A stretch of 64,000 nt of DNA from an uncultured Roseicyclus sp. (GCA_947489665.1 CANLEH010000001.1:716501-780500), one strand, 5' to 3'; positions 1-8,885 are shown, counted from the first letter of the stretch. The notes: a model not told the origin generated them from the letters alone. Numbers and translations are program-made.

Positions 1-569
1 CGTGGCCCACCGTCTTGCTGTGTGGCGCGATTGTTCTGGTGGCATTCTTCGTGGAGGCGACGGTTGAGGCCTGGTCGGCCCTGCATATTGAACGCACCTT
101 GGGTGGTCGCGCAGCAGAAGGCGCGCTGGGGCCTGCCGTTTTGGGGCTGACGATGGCAATCGGGCGGTTCTCGGGTCAGGCTCTGACGGAGCGGTTCAGC
201 GAGCACGCAATCATCATGATCGGGACGGCGATGGCGAGTTGTGGTGCGCTGATTGCTGCCGCCGCGCCGTCGCCTTTGATTGCCTATTTTGGCTTTGGCG
301 CCATGGGGTTAGGCATTGCGGCGGTGGGGCCGGTGGGCCTTGCGATTGTGGGTCGGATGGTGCGCCCGGAACACCGCACCGCCGCCGTTGCAAGGGCGGC
401 GGTGATTGGGTTCATGGGCTTTGTTCTGGCGCCATCGCTGATGGGGTTCATCTCGGGCGCGTTTGGTCTGCGGTTGGCCTTTGTGGCGGTGGCGGCGCTT
501 GCGCTCCTCGCGCCACTCCTCGCGATTTACCTGCGCAGCAATGCGGCGCGCTATTCCCAAGTGTCGTGA
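1..569 (+). CDS. MFS transporter, C-terminal part (5'-truncated by window)
   Basis: The frame is open from base 3, so the true start lies upstream of the window. The visible 180-odd residues are very hydrophobic, with about six predicted membrane helices. They include a cytoplasmic-loop-like stretch GRFSGQALTERF and a Gly-rich helix, typical of the second half of a 12-helix major facilitator permease in the inner membrane. The substrate cannot be read from this half. The stop overlaps the convergent lldD gene by 19 bases. It could belong to any of several MFS drug or sugar efflux groups. Confidence 0.75.
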   Translation, partial: WPTVLLCGAIVLVAFFVEATVEAWSALHIERTLGGRAAEGALGPAVLGLTMAIGRFSGQALTERFSEHAIIMIGTAMASCGALIAAAAPSPLIAYFGFGAMGLGIAAVGPVGLAIVGRMVRPEHRTAAVARAAVIGFMGFVLAPSLMGFISGAFGLRLAFVAVAALALLAPLLAIYLRSNAARYSQVS

Positions 570-1714
570 AAACCTTTTGGGATCAGGAGGTTGTGGCGGC
601 CTAGATCGGCGACCTGGCGCTCGCCGCATAGGCCCATCGAGGTGTCGAGTTCCTTGTGGATGACCTCCAGCGCCTTGGTGACGCCAGCCTGACCCATCGC
701 GCCGAGACCGTAGACGTAGGAGCGCCCGATCATGGTGCCTTTCGCGCCGAGAGCGACTGCCTTCAACACGTCTTGGCCGGAGCGGATGCCGCTGTCGAGA
801 TGGACCTCCATCTTGTCGCCGACGGCGTCCATGATGCGGGGTAGCATCCGGATCGACGAGAGCGCGCCATCGAGTTGCCGGCCGCCGTGATTGGACACGA
901 CAATCGCGTCTGCACCCACGTTAAGTGCTTGTTTTGCATCCTCTTCATCCAGAATGCCCTTGAGGATCACGGGGCCGTCCCACCAGCTTCGGAACTCTTT
1001 TATGCGGTCCCAATCCAGGCTTTGATCGAAGGCCTGCGCGGTCCATGAACTGAGCGACGCCGGGTCGTCGATGCCGTCGATATGGCCCACGATATTGCCG
1101 AAGAAGCGCCGCTTGGTGCCTAACATTTCAAGGCCCCAGGGCACTTTCGTCATCATGTTGGCGATGGATTTTGGCGTCAGTTTTGGCGGGGCGGAGAGGC
1201 CGTTTTTGATATCTTTGTGCCGTTGACCGAGCATTTGCAGGTCGACGGTGATCACCAGCGCGGAGCAGTTCGCATCTTTCGCGCGGGCGAAAAGGCGCCG
1301 CATGAAGTCGTCATCCTTCAGCGTATATACTTGAAACCAAAAGGGTTTTTGAGTGTGTTCGGCGACATCTTCGATGGAGCAGATCGACATTGTCGAGAGC
1401 GTGTAGGGGACGCCGAACCGCTCTGCCGCGCGGGCGGCTTTGATCTCTCCATCGGCGCATTGCATGCCGGTGAGACCCACAGGGGCCAGCGCCACGGGCA
1501 TGGCCACGTCTTGCCCGAGCATCTGGGTCGCGGTCGAGCGGCCCGCCATATCCCGCGCGATGCGCTGGCGTAGGCGTATCAGGCTGAAATCGCTGACATT
1601 TTCGCGAAACGTCTGCTCGGTCCAGCTGCCCGATTCCGCGTAATCGTAGAACATCTTGGGCACGCGGCGTTTGTAGATGCGCTTGAGGTCTTCGATCTCG
1701 GTGATGACGGGCAT
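551..1714 (-). CDS. lldD: FMN-dependent L-lactate dehydrogenase / alpha-hydroxy-acid oxidase
   Basis: 387 residues, close to the usual 380-396 for LldD. It oxidises L-lactate to pyruvate with FMN and passes electrons to the respiratory chain at the inner membrane. The family block MPVALAPVGL, the substrate/FMN motif SNHGGRQLDG and the late LDSGIRSGQDV and GRSYVYG segments are all present. The open frame extends 47 codons further upstream, but the start at 1714 is preferred: it follows AGGAA at good spacing and gives the family N-terminus (MPVITEIEDLKR). It is divergent from the MarR gene at 2023, across an intergenic stretch with repeated palindromes. Another 2-hydroxy acid is a possible substrate. 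Confidence 0.88.
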   Translation of the reverse strand: MPVITEIEDLKRIYKRRVPKMFYDYAESGSWTEQTFRENVSDFSLIRLRQRIARDMAGRSTATQMLGQDVAMPVALAPVGLTGMQCADGEIKAARAAERFGVPYTLSTMSICSIEDVAEHTQKPFWFQVYTLKDDDFMRRLFARAKDANCSALVITVDLQMLGQRHKDIKNGLSAPPKLTPKSIANMMTKVPWGLEMLGTKRRFFGNIVGHIDGIDDPASLSSWTAQAFDQSLDWDRIKEFRSWWDGPVILKGILDEEDAKQALNVGADAIVVSNHGGRQLDGALSSIRMLPRIMDAVGDKMEVHLDSGIRSGQDVLKAVALGAKGTMIGRSYVYGLGAMGQAGVTKALEVIHKELDTSMGLCGERQVADLGRHNLLIPKGFHDTWE

Positions 1715-1797
1715 TGGCGGGATTCCTCGCGTGTGGTCAACTTTTCTTACCAATCCCGTGGAGCGGAGTCCACCGCAGGTTGCGGGGGTGAAACTGT

Positions 1798-1909
1798 GCT
1801 CAGCTGAGCGCATTTCCGTACGTATGAGCGGATCTTTCCCGAAAAGTGCGTTCATCTGAGCAGATTTCGGTGCGTTCAGGGGAGCAGATCAGAATGCGTT
1901 CAGGTGAAC
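1798..1909. promoter_or_regulatory. Array of 12-bp palindromes (candidate operator cluster)
   Basis: Four copies of a GYTCA-nn-KGARC palindrome occur: 1798-1809 (perfect, GCTCAGCTGAGC), 1850-1861, 1874-1885 and 1898-1909. The last three are exactly 24 bp apart. A degenerate half-site TGAGC lies at 1825-1829. They fall between divergent lldD and the MarR gene. The arrangement suggests cooperative binding by a dimeric repressor. Which regulator binds is not known. Confidence 0.5.
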
Positions 1910-2022
1910 GGAGTTAACGCGGTCTTTCCAAACCTGCCCGAACGGCACGCATGAGGGGCGATTTGTGCAACACCCGTATCGGCCAGCTTAGACTGTGCGC
2001 CCTTAACAACGAGGAGGGTGCG

Positions 2023-2517
2023 ATGAGTTACGAGCCAAGGGAATGGAAATTGCTGGAGCAATCCGGGCGCAACGTGCTGTTGCTTCAGGCCCATATTGAG
2101 GCCCTTTCAAAGATGGTCACGGGTCTGCTGGAGCGGCATCTGGGATCAAGGGCGCAATTGGAGCATCTGCACGTGCTCGATCATCTGTGTCGCGATGGCG
2201 ACGGTATGTCGATCTCTCATCTGGCGCGTGCGCTCAAATGGCCGCGCCCGACCATGTCGCGGGTTGTGAACCGGCTGCTGGTCGAGGGCTGGGTCGAGGC
2301 GGCCGTTTTCGACGACGACGCGCGCAAACGCACGATCTGGCTGACTGAGGCCGGGCACCAGCAGCGGGTGCTGCTGTTGGAGCAGGTGGCGATGGAGTTG
2401 ATGAAAGTGGAGATGCATCTGCGGGCCACCAAGATCGCCAGTCTGCGGGAAGAGGCGGGAGCGATGGTGAAGGTGCTTGATGGGTTGGGCAAAAAGCGGC
2501 GTCGCCGGGCGCGCTGA
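2023..2517 (+). CDS. MarR-family transcriptional regulator
   Basis: 164 residues, the normal MarR size. The winged helix-turn-helix is visible in the middle (SISHLARALKWPRPTMSRVV, then the wing with DDDARKRTIWLTEAG). Flanking helices would form the dimer interface. The start at 2023 has a strong Shine-Dalgarno (GAGGAGGG) eight bases upstream, better than the earlier in-frame start at 1951. It lies between the palindrome array and the 38-bp inverted repeat before the nitroreductase gene, so autoregulation and control of that gene are likely. The ligand is not predictable. Confidence 0.85.
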   Translation: MSYEPREWKLLEQSGRNVLLLQAHIEALSKMVTGLLERHLGSRAQLEHLHVLDHLCRDGDGMSISHLARALKWPRPTMSRVVNRLLVEGWVEAAVFDDDARKRTIWLTEAGHQQRVLLLEQVAMELMKVEMHLRATKIASLREEAGAMVKVLDGLGKKRRRRAR

Positions 2518-2532
2518 GGGCGGGCTTGCATA

Positions 2533-2570
2533 TAGTACGACATCGCACTAAATAATGCGACATCGTACTA
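2533..2570. promoter_or_regulatory. 38-bp near-perfect inverted repeat upstream of nitroreductase gene
   Basis: The arms are TAGTACGACATCGCA at 2533 and the complement of TAGTACGATGTCGCA ending at 2570, differing at two positions, around a short AT-rich centre. It ends 15 bases before the start codon at 2586 and so overlaps the probable promoter or leader. A MarR dimer pair from either flanking MarR gene is the natural candidate to bind it. Confidence 0.6.
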
Positions 2571-2585
2571 TATTGGAGATTCGCC

Positions 2586-3725
2586 ATGACCCTTTCGCGC
2601 CGCAAAACCCTCGCCCTGATCGGTGGGGGCACGATCCTCGCCGCAACGGCTGCTGTTGGATATGACATCACCCGCGTGCCCAATGCGGCTGTCGCGCCCT
2701 GGGGGCAGGCCGGGCAATATGCCGACCCGCGCCTTCGGGCGCTGAGTTGGGCGATCCTCGCGCCGAACCCGCATAACCGGCAGCCCTGGATGGTGGATGT
2801 GTCGCTGCCCGACACGGCGATCCTGTACGTGGACCCGGACCGTTTGCTGCCGCAGACCGACCCGTTCAACCGACAAATCACGGTTGGGCTTGGCTGTTTC
2901 CTCGAAATCCTGCGCATGGCCGCGTTGGAGGATGGGTTGGCCGTGACGTTCGACCTGTTTCCCAATGGCAGTGACGCGGCCGGGCTGGACGGACGGCCCG
3001 TGGCGATCTGCCATTTCAGCCCAACGGAGGCCGCGCCCGATCCGCTGTTTGCGCTTGTGCCGCACAGGCGATCCAACAAGGAACCGTATGACACGGCGCG
3101 CCCGGTTCCGACGGACGCTCTGCAACGGATTGCGCACGCGCCGATGCACTTTCCCATGGGCTTCACCAATGACATGGCCCGTGTCGAGCAGATGCGCGAT
3201 CAATCCCTGCGCGCGCTACGGGTGGAGTTTGCCACCGAGCGGACGTTGCGCGAGTCGGTTGATCTGTTCCGCATCGGCCATCGCGAGGTGAACGCAAATC
3301 CCGACGGGATTGATTTCAGCGGGCCGATGTTTGAGAGCCTGCGGATGACGGGCCTGTTCTCCCGCGAGGCGTCAATGGACGTGGAAGGGTTCGTGGGCCA
3401 GCAAGCGGATGCGGCTTTCGCGGAAAACATGCTGAGTGCGATGGCGCATCTGTGGCAGGTGACGCCGGACAATAGCCGCGAGACGCAGATCCGCGCGGGC
3501 CAGGATTGGGTGCGCATCAACCTGGCTGCGACGGCGGAGGGGTTGGGTTTGCAGCCGTTGAGTCAAGCGTTGCAGGAATTCCCCGAGATGGCCGCGCTTT
3601 ACGATGAGGTGCATGGTGATCTGGCGCCCGACGGCGGGACCGTGCAAATGTGGGCGCGCGTGGGGTATGGGCCGGAGGTGGGCGAAAGCCCGCGCTGGCC
3701 GCTGGAGGAGAAGATTGTCGGATAG
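2586..3725 (+). CDS. Tat-exported Acg-like FMN-binding nitroreductase-family protein
   Basis: 379 residues. The N-terminus carries a twin-arginine signal (SRRKTLALIGGG followed by a hydrophobic stretch), so the folded flavoprotein would go to the periplasm. The mature part starts like Acg-type nitroreductases, with AILAPNPHNRQPW, the motif that places the FMN phosphate, and a later LGCFLEIL segment. Nitroreductase-fold enzymes reduce quinones, nitro groups or flavins; the Acg branch is poorly defined and may instead hold FMN. It is flanked by two MarR genes and overlaps the downstream one by 11 bases, so it is co-transcribed with at least that regulator. Confidence 0.8.
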   Translation: MTLSRRKTLALIGGGTILAATAAVGYDITRVPNAAVAPWGQAGQYADPRLRALSWAILAPNPHNRQPWMVDVSLPDTAILYVDPDRLLPQTDPFNRQITVGLGCFLEILRMAALEDGLAVTFDLFPNGSDAAGLDGRPVAICHFSPTEAAPDPLFALVPHRRSNKEPYDTARPVPTDALQRIAHAPMHFPMGFTNDMARVEQMRDQSLRALRVEFATERTLRESVDLFRIGHREVNANPDGIDFSGPMFESLRMTGLFSREASMDVEGFVGQQADAAFAENMLSAMAHLWQVTPDNSRETQIRAGQDWVRINLAATAEGLGLQPLSQALQEFPEMAALYDEVHGDLAPDGGTVQMWARVGYGPEVGESPRWPLEEKIVG

Positions 3726-4176
3726 CGACGGGGCAGGCGAAGGGCCGGGGCTGTATTTCCGGCTGTTCAACGAGATCGGGATTATCGAGCAACTCAGCCG
3801 CGCCGCGTTCGAGGCGCGGCTGCCTGATGGCGTGCTGGTGTCGCATTTCAGCGTGCTCAACCACATGATGCGCTTGGGAGACGGGAAAACGCCGCTGTCG
3901 CTGTCGAGCGCGTTTCAGGTGCCCAAGACGACGATGAGCCATACGCTGATGTTGCTGGAGAAGCGGGGCTGGATCGAGATGCGGCCCAACCCCGAGGACA
4001 AACGGTCAAAGCTGGTCTGGATGACGGAGGCGGGGCGGGCGTTCTGGCAACAGGCGATCGGGTCGCTGGGGGGCGAAATGGGCTGGCTGGCGGAGGTGTT
4101 TTCGCCAGAGGAGGCGGCCGCGTTGATGCCGGGGCTGGAAAAGCTGCGCAAGCTGCTGGACGCGCGGCGGGGTTAG
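3715..4176 (+). CDS. MarR-family transcriptional regulator (TTG start)
   Basis: About 153 residues with a MarR winged helix: LSSAFQVPKTTMSHTLMLLE is the helix-turn-helix and NPEDKRSKLVWMTEAG the wing. The longer frame from 3604 gives an arginine/tryptophan-rich non-coding-looking extension. TTG at 3715 follows GGAGGAG (3704-3710) and is preferred, giving an 11-base overlap with the preceding nitroreductase gene. Coupled translation suggests that this regulator senses something tied to that enzyme. It is not a close copy of the MarR at 2023. Confidence 0.8.
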   Translation: MSDSDGAGEGPGLYFRLFNEIGIIEQLSRAAFEARLPDGVLVSHFSVLNHMMRLGDGKTPLSLSSAFQVPKTTMSHTLMLLEKRGWIEMRPNPEDKRSKLVWMTEAGRAFWQQAIGSLGGEMGWLAEVFSPEEAAALMPGLEKLRKLLDARRG

Positions 4177-4319
4177 GCGGCGTGGTGGTGGGACGGAGTG
4201 TAGAGGCGTAAAAAAGATCACACTCATTCGATCGCTTCGGAAAAAAGAGTTTTCCTTTTGCCAGCGTTTTTCGAAGATGGCTTATGGCATCCTCTGAATT
4301 TCAAAAAAAGGACTTTCCG

Positions 4320-5120
4320 ATGAATGAGTTTTCCGAAAGTGAGCTTTCGTCAACGCGAGATTTGGTGGTTGCGAGTGGAAGCACTCGCAGTCTTCCCGCT
4401 CGTAGATGGAGATTGAGAAACCTGATCATTGAGACAGGTGCCAGACTCATTGGCAGTACGAACGCCCAGACTTGGCTTCTTTTTGAGGCAACAGGAACAA
4501 TCGAGATTAACGGAAAGCTTGAATTCAGGGCTTTCTCCAGTGAGCGGCGAAATTTCTCTACGCGAACAAGTTCGGGGCGTGACTTGGACCATGCGTTCAG
4601 TATGTCGAATCTTGGCGGAAACGGAGGGCGCGGTCGCGATACCGGCGGAGCGCCAGGTGGTGCGGGTGCCCCAGGCACGCGCGACTACGGTGGCGGCGGT
4701 GGAGGTGGTGGTACTCGCTGGGCATCAGGGAACAGGTTCCCAGGAGATGCGGCCAGTGGCAGCACAGGTGGGAATTCAAAATCAAGCAAGGGCGGTAACG
4801 GTGGTAAACGGGGGCCGTTTAGCAACGGTGGACTTCTCTACTTGTCAGCAGAGCAAATCCTGGGAAACGGCAGCATTGATGTAACGGGATTGCCAGGCGC
4901 GTCAGGCGAGATGGGTGATCAGGGCGCTACTCAATTTAACGGCGCCGGTGGTAGCGGAGGGGGAGCTCCCGGTGGCGAAGGTGGCGTCGTGATCCTTGAG
5001 ACAAACGATCTTTCCTTTGATTTGGAATTCCTTGTTTCAGGCGGTCAAGGTGGTCAAGGCGCAGGCGGTGTCCGTCCGGGGACCTCTGGAGGCCCTGGAG
5101 CAGCAGGGTTTGTTGACTGA
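4320..5120 (+). CDS. Glycine-rich protein of unknown function, lower GC
   Basis: 266 residues from ATG 4320, which has AAGGA seven bases upstream (an earlier ATG at 4284 lacks one). Residues 1-90 are mixed and contain short hydrophobic strands each followed by an asparagine-glycine turn (for example TGTIEINGKLEF). From about residue 100 the protein is dominated by Gly, Ala, Ser and Pro, with strand-like interruptions such as GGLLYLSAEQILGNGSIDV and GGVVILETNDL. This alternation looks like a stacked beta structure with Gly-rich turns. No signal peptide is evident. Base composition is visibly more AT-rich than the neighbours and it uses AGA/AGG codons, which suggests acquisition. I do not recognise a named family. 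Confidence 0.65.
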   Translation: MNEFSESELSSTRDLVVASGSTRSLPARRWRLRNLIIETGARLIGSTNAQTWLLFEATGTIEINGKLEFRAFSSERRNFSTRTSSGRDLDHAFSMSNLGGNGGRGRDTGGAPGGAGAPGTRDYGGGGGGGGTRWASGNRFPGDAASGSTGGNSKSSKGGNGGKRGPFSNGGLLYLSAEQILGNGSIDVTGLPGASGEMGDQGATQFNGAGGSGGGAPGGEGGVVILETNDLSFDLEFLVSGGQGGQGAGGVRPGTSGGPGAAGFVD

Positions 5121-5180
5121 GAGTAGTCTCGTAGATGCAAACTGGGATCTGACGGCTTTTCGTCGTGGGTGGATCTGAGC

Positions 5181-5972
5181 CTACGCCCGATGCGCCCCAT
5201 CGGCGAGGGATTTCACGAAGGCCAGCACCTCATCGACCGGTTTGCCAGCCGCGATCTCGGACACAATCGCCGAGCCCACGACGCAGCCGTCGGCGACTGA
5301 CGCGATGGCCTCGCTGCTTTCGGGGGTGCGGATGCCGAAGCCTACGATGACGGGCAGGGAGGTCTGCGACTTGATGCGGGCGACTTCGGGGGCGACATCG
5401 TTGGCCTCGGCCGCTGCAGCGCCGGTGATGCCGGTGATCGAGACATAGTAGACGAAGCCGGAGGTGTTGGTCAGGACCGCCGGAAGGCGGGCATCGTCGG
5501 TGGTGGGGGTGGCGAGGCGGATGAAGTTGAGGCCCGCATTCTGCGCGGGGATGCAGAGTTCGTCATCCTCCTCAGGCGGCAGGTCGACGACGATCAGGCC
5601 GTCGATCCCGGCCTCCCGCGCGTCGGCCAGGAAGGCGTCCACACCACGCGAATAGATCGGGTTGTAATAGCCCATCAGCACGATGGGGGTCGTATCGTCA
5701 CCCGCGCGGAAATCGCGGACCATTTGCAGCGTCTTCTCAAGCGTCATGCCGCCTTCGAGCGCGCGCTGGCCGGCCAGCTGGATGGTCGCGCCGTCGGCCA
5801 TGGGGTCGGTGAAGGGCAGGCCCAACTCGATGATGTCGACGCCCGCGTCGGGCAGGCCGCGCATCACCTGCAGGGCGGTGTCGTAGTCCGGATCACCGGC
5901 CATGATATAGGAGACGAAGGCTTTGGTGCCCGAGGCTTGCAGGCGGGCAAAGGTGTCGTCGATGCGGGTCAT
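5181..5972 (-). CDS. trpA: Tryptophan synthase alpha chain
   Basis: 263 residues, the normal TrpA length. It cleaves indole-3-glycerol phosphate to indole and glyceraldehyde 3-phosphate and channels indole to TrpB. The signature [15 protein letters not shown] contains the two catalytic acids (Glu and Asp). [17 protein letters not shown] and VGFGIRTPE form the barrel and phosphate site. The start at 5972 has GGAG upstream; the longer frame to 6014 adds an unlikely extension. trpB is not next to it in this window. Confidence 0.95.
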   Translation of the reverse strand: MTRIDDTFARLQASGTKAFVSYIMAGDPDYDTALQVMRGLPDAGVDIIELGLPFTDPMADGATIQLAGQRALEGGMTLEKTLQMVRDFRAGDDTTPIVLMGYYNPIYSRGVDAFLADAREAGIDGLIVVDLPPEEDDELCIPAQNAGLNFIRLATPTTDDARLPAVLTNTSGFVYYVSITGITGAAAAEANDVAPEVARIKSQTSLPVIVGFGIRTPESSEAIASVADGCVVGSAIVSEIAAGKPVDEVLAFVKSLADGAHRA

Positions 5973-6100
5973 GGGTGGCTCCGTTTCGTGGTGCGCTCCG
6001 TTTGGGGCAAGCAAAGGCGGAAATCAAGCGGAGGGGGAAAAGAGCGCGGGTTTTCTCAGACGGTCTGGAACCAAAGGAGGGTCGGACCCATTTAAGGGTC

Positions 6101-6292
6101 ATGAACTACATCCTTGCCATATTGCTGCCGCCGCTTTCGATCTTTCTGGCCGGGCGCGTGATCCTGGGTATCCTGATCGCGCCGATCTGGTTGCTTGCGA
6201 TCATCTTTTCGGGCGGGCTGACCCACCCGATGTTTGTCCTGCTGGCGTGGTTCGTGATCTTTGAGCGCCGCAATGCGGGGTTGCGCGACTAG
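6101..6292 (+). CDS. Small membrane protein, YqaE/Pmp3-like
   Basis: 63 residues forming two hydrophobic helices, ILAILLPPLSIFLAGR followed by a second helix, then a short charged tail (ERRNAGLRD). The ILPPLxxFL opening resembles the YqaE/Pmp3 proteolipid family, which sits in the inner membrane and is tied to salt and membrane stress. The match is partial. The frame is open upstream to 5975, but ATG 6101 starts the hydrophobic protein directly. It sits in the short gap between divergent trpA and the next gene. Confidence 0.55.
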   Translation: MNYILAILLPPLSIFLAGRVILGILIAPIWLLAIIFSGGLTHPMFVLLAWFVIFERRNAGLRD

Positions 6293-6344
6293 GGGTGGCT
6301 TTGGCTGCTTGCCAAGCCCCGTCGATCGGTTGAACGTAACGCCC

Positions 6345-6821
6345 ATGCAGATTGCCGGACGATCAGACGCCCCTTGGGACCACCTCTTTGTGTTTCATTT
6401 CCTGTCAGCGGAACGCGATGACTGGATTGGCGACCGTCTGTCGGCGTTGCTGTCGAGAGAGGCGGACAGTGCCGGGGTGCGTGCCCATGATGTGCAATGG
6501 TCTGCGAAAGCGGGCCGGTGCGAGATTGCGGGCCGGTTCCTTGACCCCGAAACGGCAGGCGCTCTTCTGGAGGCATGGAACGCACCGGAGGGCGATGCAG
6601 CGTTCATGTGTTACACGCCCAACCACGGGATTGCGACGGTCAGTGGTGGGCAAATGGACTGGTTTGGCCTGATCTGTTTCCAGTGTTCGAATGCGGGAAT
6701 TGGCGGCGCGGAGGCGACCCTCCACCCACCCGTGCCGAACCGGCTGCTGCCGGACGGTGCGGGCTTGGAGGATCACCTGCTTGCCCATTTGCCCGAGCGA
6801 CCGTTCGCCCTGCGCAGCTAA
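6345..6821 (+). CDS. Hypothetical protein
   Basis: 158 residues from ATG 6345. No signal or membrane segment is visible. It has balanced composition, several Trp, a mid-C-terminal hydrophobic strand with two cysteines (GLICFQCSNAG) and an ending LEDHLLAHLPERPF. I do not recognise the family. Codon use looks coding, and it ends in a four-base convergent overlap with the MATE gene. The frame is open further upstream to 6261, but that extension looks non-coding. Confidence 0.5.
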   Translation: MQIAGRSDAPWDHLFVFHFLSAERDDWIGDRLSALLSREADSAGVRAHDVQWSAKAGRCEIAGRFLDPETAGALLEAWNAPEGDAAFMCYTPNHGIATVSGGQMDWFGLICFQCSNAGIGGAEATLHPPVPNRLLPDGAGLEDHLLAHLPERPFALRS

Positions 6822-8149
6822 GGCGTTGCCGTCAGCCGCCAGAAGCGGAGAGGCAGCGCGATCGCGGCCACCGCCAGACCCAGCATATAGCCCAACCAGA
6901 CCCCCACGGCCCCGTAGTCCAACACGAAGCCGAGCAGGTAGCCCGCCGGAAGGGCCACGGGCCAGTAAGCGATCAGCGTCACCACAGACGGCCATGTATT
7001 GTCGGACATGCCACGCAGGGCGCCCAAGGCCACATCCTGAATCCCGCCGGAGACCTGTAGAAGGGCTATGATCAGGAACAGCAGCGTCGCAAGCTCAACC
7101 ACCGCCGGATCGTCCGACATCGTCATCGCGAGCAGGCGCCCGCCGAAGATGAAGACCAGAGCGGCCAGGATCTGCCATACCGTGACCAGCGCAAAGGACG
7201 CTTTGAGGATGGGCCTGAGCCGGGCGGTGCGCGCACTGCCCACAGCCTGACCCACCCGGATCGAGGCCGCACCGGCCATGCCAAGAGGGATCATGTAGGC
7301 CACGCCCGCCAGCGCATTGACGATCTGGTGGGCGGCCAGCGCCTCGGCCCCCAGCCAGCCCATCATGATGCCGACGATTGCATAGGCCCCGCCCTCACCA
7401 GCATAGCCGAGGCAAAGCGGCAGGCCTTGCTTGAGTTGCTCGGTCACATCGGCCCACGCCACGGCGACGCGCTGGCGGTAGGGGGCCATGGAGGGCGCCT
7501 TCCACAAGACCAAAGCGCCCGCCAGAAGCGAGCAGCTTTGCGACAGGATCGAGGCCAGCCCGGCCCCGAGCAGTCCCCATTCGAAGATATGGATGAAGGT
7601 GTAGTTGGCCGGCACGTTCACGACGACGCCGATATAGCTGAGGCCGACGGCGATCCACGGACGCTCCACCGCGTCAAACAGCGATTTCAGCCCGAAGAAG
7701 ACCGTGAACGGAATGATCCAGACGGCCATCGACACCCAGTAGGGCAGGAGGATGGCCAGAACCTCAGGCGGTTGGCCGAGCGGGCCGAGAAGTGGGTAGA
7801 GCGCCAGCATGATCAGGGTGGATGCGGCGCCGCCAAGGGCGCACAGCCACAGACCGGACCGCAGGGCCTTTGCGACACGGACCGGGTCCTGGGCGCCGTC
7901 GCCCTGGCTGATCTGCACGGAGATCACGGTGATCAGCCCCCAGAGCGCGGAAATCAGGATGATCAGCACCGCCGTGGTGATGCCTGCAGCCGCCAGCGGC
8001 ACGGTGCCAAGGGGCGAGATCATCGCGGTATCCACAACGCCGATCAGCAAGGCAGCGGCGAGGCCTGCCATGAGCGGCACTGCGAGTTTGATAAGGGGCC
8101 AGAATTCGGCGCGCGTCGCACCTTGGGGGGCAATTGTTTGGTCAGTCAT
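6818..8149 (-). CDS. MATE-family multidrug/cation efflux transporter
   Basis: 443 residues with about twelve membrane helices, the usual MATE/NorM size. The N-terminal half starts with PLIKLAVPLMAGLAAALLIG and VDTAMISPLG, the conserved MATE helix 1-2 region. The second half repeats the pattern around AEALAAHQIVNALAG and GMAGAASIRVGQAVG. It would extrude cationic drugs or metabolites by Na+ or H+ antiport across the inner membrane. The specific substrate is unknown. It appears monocistronic. Confidence 0.9.
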   Translation of the reverse strand: MTDQTIAPQGATRAEFWPLIKLAVPLMAGLAAALLIGVVDTAMISPLGTVPLAAAGITTAVLIILISALWGLITVISVQISQGDGAQDPVRVAKALRSGLWLCALGGAASTLIMLALYPLLGPLGQPPEVLAILLPYWVSMAVWIIPFTVFFGLKSLFDAVERPWIAVGLSYIGVVVNVPANYTFIHIFEWGLLGAGLASILSQSCSLLAGALVLWKAPSMAPYRQRVAVAWADVTEQLKQGLPLCLGYAGEGGAYAIVGIMMGWLGAEALAAHQIVNALAGVAYMIPLGMAGAASIRVGQAVGSARTARLRPILKASFALVTVWQILAALVFIFGGRLLAMTMSDDPAVVELATLLFLIIALLQVSGGIQDVALGALRGMSDNTWPSVVTLIAYWPVALPAGYLLGFVLDYGAVGVWLGYMLGLAVAAIALPLRFWRLTATP

Positions 8150-8513
8150 GGGTCACCTGCCGGGACGATCCGGCGCAGGGATTGCGGGACGTGCCGGTCA
8201 AGGCAGGGGCGCAATCCTTTGATTTTCAACGGCTCAGATGGCTGACGGGTGTGCCGTGTGCCATCGGGAGGGGCTTAGGCCCGCGTTGGGTGATCCATGG
8301 TGAAAGTCCTTTGGGACGAAGCGTGTGCAGGCGATGTGTAGGGGATTTCGGCTGCGAGAGTCGAGAGGTGATAGGCTTGGGCTGCGGGCCTGTGTCCATT
8401 TGCTGACACTGCAAAGCCCAAAGTGAGCGAAGCGGGAGCGGAAAAGGGGCTATTGCAGCACAGCGATTGAGGCGTACGCTTTGGTGCAGGCAAGGGGAGG
8501 CATAGGGCGACAC
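8150..8513. other. Intergenic stretch between divergent genes
   Basis: About 360 bases upstream of both the MATE gene (minus strand) and the small membrane protein gene (plus strand), so it should contain both promoters. Reading both strands I see no convincing coding frame, RNA gene or strong hairpin. Confidence 0.5.
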
Positions 8514-8885
8514 ATGGGCAGACGCGTTTCCGTTTCGAAAGGGCAGAGAACAAAGGTCTTTCGGCTTTTTTCAAGCTCCGTCCCCAGCACGATCAATTTT
8601 GAGGCGGTTGCCGACGGTCCTGTCGGCGGCGTGGTCGAGGTGGATCGCTGGCACTGGTTCAGCTGGAAAACGGAGACGCACCCTTTGGTGGCGCACAACG
8701 CCATCGAGAAGGGATTTGCCGATGCGGACTTTGTGATCCATGTCACGCCAGACGTGGATTGCGACATCGTCTTTGGGCGCAAGACGGGAGGTGGTGCGCT
8801 GACTGCGATCCTGCTTGTGGCGGTTGTGATCGTGGCGATTGCCTTTGTCTTGATCGCCCTGACCGCGCCGCCGCCCGGCGGTTGA
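8514..8885 (+). CDS. Hypothetical protein with C-terminal membrane anchor
   Basis: 123 residues from ATG 8514 (AGGG eight bases upstream). The first 95 residues are soluble-looking, with aromatic strands such as VVEVDRWHWFSWKTET and a region VTPDVDCDIVFGRKTGG. A single strongly hydrophobic helix (LTAILLVAVVIVAIAFVLIA) precedes a short PPPGG tail. This would be a tail-anchored inner-membrane protein. I do not recognise a family. It precedes the sensory kinase pair, but the gap makes co-transcription uncertain. Confidence 0.5.
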   Translation: MGRRVSVSKGQRTKVFRLFSSSVPSTINFEAVADGPVGGVVEVDRWHWFSWKTETHPLVAHNAIEKGFADADFVIHVTPDVDCDIVFGRKTGGGALTAILLVAVVIVAIAFVLIALTAPPPGG

